Of a stretch of 11,614 nt of DNA, positions 7,676 to 11,614 are shown one piece after another. The DNA comes from an uncultured bacterium (GTDB lineage Bacteria; Actinomycetota; Coriobacteriia; Coriobacteriales; Eggerthellaceae), in assembly GCA_905215035.1 (NCBI GenBank), contig CAJMOJ010000060.1:1-11614 (forward strand). The letters are read 5' to 3'. Below the pieces are notes generated by a model, which worked only from the letters and a program-made list of their open reading frames with translations, ran no database searches and was not told the DNA's origin. The position numbers were made by a program, and so were the translations under genes. Each line of letters opens with the position of its first letter. Positions within the stretch are counted from its first letter, which is position 1.

Positions 7676-8115
7676 CTAGTGTTTTGGTGTTTTTGATTCC
7701 TGGTTCAACTGGTTTGGTGCAGTGCTTGTTGATCGCATTATGAGTGGCAGCAATTTGTAATACATGTTTTGCTGATGTAGCAATTTGTTCTTGCAATAAT
7801 CCACATTCAAATAGGAAAGCGCGTCGTTGAGTGACTTGGGGTATTTATGCTTATATTGCGAGCTTATATCTTTTACTAACGCATTCGAAAACTAATCAAT
7901 AAATATGATTCTGTAATAAGGTGAGGCTACTTTAATAAGGTGTCGATGTGTATGGTGCTATTTGAAGGCAATGATTTCTCTATGGCCGTAAAATCAAAAT
8001 CAACCTTCCTTGGACCAACTAACCGCTCTCTAGGCTGATCGGCTCCCAAACTAGCCCCTCCAGACCAGCCTCCAATCCGCCCCACAACCCCCCCTAAGCA
8101 AGAACGGAAACACCA
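7676..8115. other. Gap with possible gene remnants after the helicase
   Basis: No intact gene of normal size. On the plus strand one frame (7681-7902) is protein-like and hydrophobic but contains two TGA codons (7741, 7828). Its end reads VTWGIYAYIASLYLLLTHSK, like a membrane segment, so it may be a decayed membrane-protein fragment. A 10-mer AGCAATTTGT recurs exactly 30 nt apart (7749-7758 and 7779-7788). A 52-residue minus-strand frame at 7927-8085 is listed separately. The minus-strand open frame at 7572-7796 overlaps the helicase end and I see no support for it. No clear terminator follows the helicase gene. Confidence 0.35.
7927..8085 (-). CDS. Short hypothetical protein or gene fragment
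   Basis: A 52-residue frame that I do not recognise. It could start at GTG (8083-8085), with a G-rich AGGGGGGG only 2 nt upstream, and ends at TAG (7927-7929). The translation starts with a Gly-rich, basic stretch (GRIGGWSGGASLGADQP) and continues RERLVGPRKVDFDFTAIEK, ending in DTLLK; it is polar and protein-like. The frame is also open upstream of the GTG for a few codons, so it may be the 3' remnant of a longer gene. It is divergent from the gene at 8116, 30 bases away. The strand bias (G-rich on the minus strand at 8020-8100) sets it apart from its neighbours. Confidence 0.25.
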   Translation of the reverse strand: MGRIGGWSGGASLGADQPRERLVGPRKVDFDFTAIEKSLPSNSTIHIDTLLK

Positions 8116-8445
8116 ATGAACTACTCAGTATTTTTGGATAAAGCTACCTCCAAGGCCTTAGAATTCGAAGACATTTCAGACGATGCCGCCGTGTATCTTG
8201 CAAACCTCATTGATTCAAAGCTGCTCAATTCCAATATTGGCCACAACGAATACCTCTACAGAAGAAACCGCATTATCAACCGCTCTCAAAGTCTCAAAAA
8301 CGCACCAGTTTACATTCTCGAGACTGACAATATGGGCGAATATATGCTCGAAGAGTTCACCTGGCACGATGGCATGTTTTGCAATGTTTTTAGAAACCTC
8401 GATGCCTCTCAATTTGCTGAATTAATGTGTTCGTGTATCCAATGA
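8116..8445 (+). pseudogene. N-terminal part of an interrupted gene (HEPN/Abi-like)
   Basis: A 109-residue frame ending at TGA (8443-8445). The next frame is in exactly the same phase and continues directly (DEVTYDELN...), so the two form one gene of about 284 codons with a single internal stop. The N-terminal part has no motif I can name; it is acidic, contains YLANLIDSKLLN and NRSQSLKNAPVYILETDN, and looks like a small alpha/beta domain. The ATG at 8116 has an in-frame TAA 21 nt upstream and only a weak purine stretch (ACGGAAA) before it. If the stop is genuine, this half could be made as a free, probably useless, peptide. A sequencing error would restore the whole gene. Confidence 0.7.
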
Positions 8446-8970
8446 GATGAAGTAACTTACGATGAGTTGAATCGCCTCTTGCGTGATGAGGGCGCATCGT
8501 TTTTCTTCTGCGCGGACGAAAATGATCGGCCAACTGCTGTCCTTTTTGACAATGAATTTGTGGCATCAAACCAAGAACTTTTCGAGCATATGTCGTCTCT
8601 TGCAGTTATTTCGAAGCGTATGTATACCGCATTTGACGAAAAAGATTGGGGTGCCTTGCAGCATGGGTGTGCATCGTTTTATGAGGCACTTTTGAAGTAT
8701 GTTTCAAAAGCAGACGCTAAAACTAAGACGTGGACTTTTGGTAAGTTCAACAAGAAACGAGATGTGCTCGCTCTCGAGCTTCCTGAAGAGCTTTGGCAAG
8801 AAATGAATGATCAGTATATCAAGCGAAATCAGTATCCAAATTCAGGGCATGGATCCAACAATGTTTCCGAAGAGAGCGAGCTTGATATGGCGCTTCTCTT
8901 AGAGAAGACTCTAGCTAATGGGCGAGCCGTCTTACAAACTTGGCAGTCTTTAAAATCGAAGACAAAGTAA
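8446..8970 (+). pseudogene. C-terminal part of the interrupted gene, HEPN/Abi_C-like
   Basis: This stretch continues the frame of 8116-8445 after one TGA and ends at TAA (8968-8970). A separate start is possible only at a TTG (8467) with no clear ribosome binding site, so independent translation is doubtful. The last 100 residues resemble abortive-infection C-terminal / HEPN domains: a helix with SFYEALLKYV, then TFGKFNKKRD, then KRNQYPNSGHGS, where R-N and a downstream H recall the HEPN catalytic R-N...H pattern, though the spacing (seven residues) is longer than the usual 4-6. A final helix, ELDMALLLEKTLA, follows. HEPN domains in defence proteins commonly cleave RNA. The assignment rests on pattern resemblance and is moderate at best. 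Confidence 0.45.
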
Positions 8971-9190
8971 TGCTTTTATCGGAGCAACAAGTATCTTTGA
9001 TACTATCCCAATGCGCCTAATATTGACATTGATACGCCTAAATATATGTCAGTTGGCGATGGGTTTGCCGATTATATCTAACGTAAGGTTTGAGTTTGTG
9101 TCCATTTATCAGTTGCTCGTGCGTAACAAACATAAATTTCACAAATAGCTGATAAACTTGTTAAGTTGTTGTAGAGTTTTTTGTGCTTAA
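8971..9190. other. Spacer before the polysaccharide operon, with a peptide remnant
   Basis: No intact gene. From 9001 to a TAA at 9079-9081 one frame reads YYPNAPNIDIDTPKYMSVGD followed by GFADYI; this looks like the C-terminal end of a lost coding sequence, family unknown. An 8-bp perfect inverted repeat, TTTATCAG (9105-9112) and CTGATAAA (9149-9156), lies upstream of the Wzz-like gene and may be regulatory. The operon promoter is presumably here, but I could not assign its boxes. Confidence 0.35.
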
Positions 9191-9192
9191 AC

Positions 9193-9196
9193 GAGG
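9193..9196 (+). promoter_or_regulatory. Ribosome binding site that favours the second ATG
   Basis: GAGG ends immediately before the first ATG (9197), leaving no spacing for it. It stands 6 nt before the in-frame ATG at 9203, which is therefore the likelier start of the Wzz-like protein. Confidence 0.55.
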
Positions 9197-9202
9197 ATGC
9201 AT

Positions 9203-10240
9203 ATGACGCTATTGGATTTGCTGCAACTAATAAAACGATTCATAAAATTAGTTGTCATTATTCCTGTTGTCTGTGCCCTTGTAGTATTGGTGGTAATGCT
9301 TGTGATGCCTAAAGACTATCAGGCGGTAGCAACCATTACGGCTTCTAATGAAGTAGCAGCGGCTGGCGGAATCGCAACAACAGCAGCATCTGAAGCGTCT
9401 CATAATGGCATTACAGTCAAAGCCGCAACAAATGCTAATGCAAAACAGATTACATTAACCGCTGAAGGACACAATGCACAGAGTGTTCAGGAGACGGCTA
9501 ATAGTGCGGCTCAATCAGCAGCAAATCGCGCACAAGAATCTTTTTCAACTCAAACTTTCGCAGTCACAACAGCAGCTGCTGCTAAAGATGTTTCACAAAG
9601 TCCATTTAAAACTGCTTTAATCGCACTATTCGCTGCATTGTTTGTAATAATTTGCGGCATTGTAGTTTGGGATATGATTAGACGACCTATCAAGAATAAG
9701 GATAATCTTGAAGAGTCTGCTCAAGCTCCTGTTATTGGACAATTGCCCACTCGAGATCGCGGTGAAAAACTTTTTGCTAATGTGAGATTTGTAGCAAAGG
9801 ATGCGCTTAATACAGTATGTATTGTTCCAGTTGATGACCCGTCTACTTCGCGTCAAGTTGCAGAAGAGATTTATGGCGCTGCAAGCATGTTAGGTATTAA
9901 TACAGAGATGTTTAAAGCAGATCCGCATGCTGAGTATTTATATACGGATACCGCATTGGCTGATTTAAATCTTGTTGATTGCGCTCCGCTATCTCAGGGC
10001 ATGGGCGCTGCATATTTAAGTAGAAATGCCGATGTGGTTATTCTTGCTGTGCGGCAATGGACGGATTCAGCAAAAGAGATTGAGTCAATAATCAATGAGT
10101 TCTCAATTGCAAAAGTTGAATTAAATGGTGTTGTTTTGCTTTCTGAAGATGGCTCATATGCAAGCAGCAAAAGAAATTCAGATCGATTCTCAATCCTAAG
10201 AGAATCCCGTAACCAGCGTTTTGGAAAACATAATAACTAG
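9203..10240 (+). CDS. Wzz-like polysaccharide chain-length protein with a pseudokinase-like tail
   Basis: Numbering from the ATG at 9197 (347 residues; 345 from the preferred ATG at 9203). Two membrane segments, about 16-37 and 138-160, flank an Ala/Thr-rich extracytoplasmic region of about 100 residues, the layout of Wzz/CapA/YveK-type polysaccharide co-polymerases. The second membrane segment is followed by RRP, a common cytoplasmic junction. The tail (about 205-320) has the strand-helix order of a BY-kinase/MinD-like fold: TVCIVPVDDPSTSRQVAEEIY where the P-loop would be, then ADVVILAVRQWTDSAKEI and ELNGVVLL. There is no Gly-rich Walker A motif, so it should not be an active kinase. It heads the operon, 30 nt before the sugar transferase. 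Likely role: control of exopolysaccharide or capsule length and export at the membrane. Confidence 0.8.
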   Translation: MTLLDLLQLIKRFIKLVVIIPVVCALVVLVVMLVMPKDYQAVATITASNEVAAAGGIATTAASEASHNGITVKAATNANAKQITLTAEGHNAQSVQETANSAAQSAANRAQESFSTQTFAVTTAAAAKDVSQSPFKTALIALFAALFVIICGIVVWDMIRRPIKNKDNLEESAQAPVIGQLPTRDRGEKLFANVRFVAKDALNTVCIVPVDDPSTSRQVAEEIYGAASMLGINTEMFKADPHAEYLYTDTALADLNLVDCAPLSQGMGAAYLSRNADVVILAVRQWTDSAKEIESIINEFSIAKVELNGVVLLSEDGSYASSKRNSDRFSILRESRNQRFGKHNN

Positions 10241-10270
10241 CACCGAGCGCTTTGTAGATGCCAGATCAAG

Positions 10271-11107
10271 ATGTCTTCAGTAAAGGTAGAACATAAGACG
10301 GTAGATTTAGTTGGTCAGAACTCTATGAACCAACAAGCTTCGATCGATCAGCCAAATGATGCGACTGGCTCGTCGCATGCATCTATGAGCTTTGAAACAG
10401 TTCGTAGCGGCTATTTATTTAAAGTTGATGAGTTGGAAAGAGCTCTCAGGGAGGACTCATATCCCGATGAGTTGCAAGGGCTAAAAGGTTTAGAGTCACG
10501 TAGGGCATACAGGACTCTTAAGCGGGTATTTGACATCCTATTTAGTGTGGTTGTTTTTACTTTATTCTGGTGGCTATATCTGCTTTTGGCAATAATAATT
10601 AAGGTTGATGATCCAAAAGGAAGTCCAATTTTTGCGCAACAACGAGTTGGTAAAAATGGTAAACCATTCACTATGTACAAATTTAGAACTATGTGCGTAG
10701 ATGCGGAAGATAGATTAGAAGAAATAGCACATCTAAATGAAAAGACCGGCCCTGTATTTAAGATTAAAGATGATCCAAGAATCTTAAGAAGTGGGAAGTT
10801 GATACGTAAGTTAAGTCTTGACGAGCTCCCTCAGTTTTGGAATGTTCTTAAAGGGGATATTTCGGTTGTGGGTCCAAGGCCAGCATTGCCTAAAGAAGCG
10901 GCGACTTATAACGAATATCAAAAGCAAAGATTACTTATAAAGCCAGGTATTACCTGTTATTGGCAAACAAGAACTAATAGAGATTCAATTTCATTTGACG
11001 ATTGGATCGATCTCGATCTGCTATATATAAAGCAATGTGGGGTATGGGCAGACGTTAAATTAATTGTCCAAACTGTAGGCGTTGTATTGACTGCTCAAGG
11101 TAACTAA
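10271..11107 (+). CDS. Polyprenyl-phosphate sugar-1-phosphate transferase (bacterial sugar transferase family)
   Basis: A 278-residue member of the Bac_transf (PF02397) family, which transfers a sugar-1-phosphate from a UDP-sugar to undecaprenyl phosphate, the first membrane step of polysaccharide assembly. One hydrophobic segment (about 87-110) precedes the catalytic domain: PIFAQQRVGKNG (119-130), YKFRTM (136-141), the LSLDELPQFWNVLKGD block (181-196) with the likely catalytic Asp-Glu pair D184-E185, VVGPRPALP (199-207) and KPGITCYWQ (224-232). The first 80 residues are polar and poorly structured, longer than in the minimal (PglC-like) enzymes and without the four extra membrane helices of WbaP/WcaJ-type proteins. 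The ribosome binding site before ATG 10271 is weak. The next gene starts 2 nt after its stop. The sugar specificity cannot be read from sequence. Confidence 0.92.
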   Translation: MSSVKVEHKTVDLVGQNSMNQQASIDQPNDATGSSHASMSFETVRSGYLFKVDELERALREDSYPDELQGLKGLESRRAYRTLKRVFDILFSVVVFTLFWWLYLLLAIIIKVDDPKGSPIFAQQRVGKNGKPFTMYKFRTMCVDAEDRLEEIAHLNEKTGPVFKIKDDPRILRSGKLIRKLSLDELPQFWNVLKGDISVVGPRPALPKEAATYNEYQKQRLLIKPGITCYWQTRTNRDSISFDDWIDLDLLYIKQCGVWADVKLIVQTVGVVLTAQGN

Positions 11108-11109
11108 AT

Positions 11110-11614
11110 ATGAAAATTGCAATGTTTGGGCATAAAAGGATCCCCTCTCGTGAAGGTGGCATAGAGGTTGTTATAGAAGAGCTCTCTACGCGGATGGCAT
11201 TACTTGGGCATGAAGTTACTCTTTATAGTCGCAAGGGGCATAATGTAGCAGGGAAGCAGTTCGATAGCGAATTGTTTATGCAAGATGAATATGATTATAA
11301 GGGTGTAAAAGTTAAGCAAGTTTCTACTCTCGATTTTAAAGGATTGGCTGCAGTGACTAGTTCATATGCAGCAATGGAAGCGGCAATTGCTGATAAACCG
11401 GATGTAATTCATGTTCATGCTGAAGGGCCTTCTGCGATGTTGTATAAAGCAAAAAAAGCTGGCATTAAAACGGTTGTTACCATACATGGGTTGGATTGGC
11501 AACGAGCAAAATGGGGACCGTTTGGAAGAGCGTACATAAAGCATGGCGAACGTTGTGCTGCAAAACTAGCAGATGAGCTTATTGTTTTGAGCGAAAATAT
11601 GCAGAGGTATTTTT
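11110..11614 (+). CDS. GT4-type glycosyltransferase, 5' part only
   Basis: The gene starts 2 nt after the sugar transferase stop and is open to the window edge (168 codons visible), so it is truncated by the window, not broken. AAGG (11097-11100), inside the preceding gene, serves as the ribosome binding site. The visible part is the N-terminal Rossmann domain of a GT-B enzyme: MKIAMFGHKRIPSREGGIE (nucleotide-sugar glycosyltransferase start with a GG-x-E loop), LLGHEVTLYSRKG, DVIHVHAEGPSAML and VVTIHGLDWQRAKWG, followed by KLADELIVLSENM. The TIHGLDWQR-x-KWG segment is typical of GT4 enzymes in rhamnosyl/hexosyl extension of capsule and EPS repeats. It most likely adds the second sugar to the lipid-linked primer. 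The C-terminal donor-binding half lies outside the window. Confidence 0.88.
   Translation, partial: MKIAMFGHKRIPSREGGIEVVIEELSTRMALLGHEVTLYSRKGHNVAGKQFDSELFMQDEYDYKGVKVKQVSTLDFKGLAAVTSSYAAMEAAIADKPDVIHVHAEGPSAMLYKAKKAGIKTVVTIHGLDWQRAKWGPFGRAYIKHGERCAAKLADELIVLSENMQRYF

Noticed and set aside
7749..7788. 10-mer repeat 30 nt apart as a CRISPR-like array
   Set aside because: Only two short copies, with no third repeat and no cas genes.
7572..7796. Minus-strand frame of 74 codons over the helicase 3' end
   Set aside because: Overlaps the coding end of the helicase; no motif or start signal supports it.
8443..8445. TGA as a selenocysteine or reassigned codon
   Set aside because: No SECIS-like structure was apparent, intact genes use TGG for Trp, and the simplest reading is a nonsense mutation.
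8991..9003. GTATC-TTT-GATAC hairpin as a terminator
   Set aside because: Stem of 5 bp with no T-run; too weak to call.

Overview
The window looks like accessory DNA from a low-to-mid GC bacterium, most likely an actinobacterium of the class Coriobacteriia (Atopobium/Lancefieldella or a relative). This is inferred from three things: the LysR regulator style, the AAA/DUF4143 ATPase with a GPKYCGKTWT-type P-loop, and the exopolysaccharide gene order. No rRNA, tRNA or housekeeping marker is present to confirm it. I saw no CRISPR array, tRNA or rRNA.

Layout. Positions 1-317 hold a strong hairpin (terminator-like) and a degenerate 21-nt triplicate just before a complete LysR-type regulator (318-1247, +). 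Convergent with it is an AAA+/DUF4143 ATPase gene split in two by a frameshift (1262-2556, -). The stretch 2557-3757 has no intact gene but is not empty: it holds an IS21-family istB remnant in three successive frames (about 2943-3303), then the decayed 3' end of a second LysR gene (about 3310-3518). A pair of direct repeats at 2616-2652 may be the left end of the old element. Next is a CGNR-like zinc-finger protein on the minus strand (3758-4639), whose C-terminal tail appears to continue in another frame to 3673.

The centre is an 841-residue protein (5150-7675, +). It combines an SF2 helicase with a DDAH motif, a C-terminal helicase half of the DinG/XPD-like type, a TPR-like helical stretch and a C-terminal PD-(D/E)xK-type nuclease. 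It is visibly more AT-rich than its surroundings. About 440 bp downstream is a gene of about 284 codons (8116-8970) interrupted by one in-frame TGA; its second half resembles HEPN / abortive-infection C-terminal domains. The helicase-nuclease is the best candidate for a poorly described defence or nucleic-acid processing system, and the HEPN-like gene is a possible but broken companion.

The right end starts an exopolysaccharide or capsule operon on the plus strand. It has a Wzz-like chain-length protein with a cytoplasmic tail resembling a BY-kinase but without a P-loop (9203-10240), a polyprenyl-phosphate sugar-1-phosphate transferase (10271-11107), and the first 168 codons of a GT4-type glycosyltransferase running off the window (11110-11614). 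The transferase would load the first sugar on the lipid carrier, the glycosyltransferase would extend it, and the Wzz-like protein would control polymer length or export.

The interval 1262-8970 carries several broken genes and an IS remnant, which suggests a decaying plasticity zone between the LysR gene and the polysaccharide locus. Family assignments are from recognised motifs only; no database search was possible.
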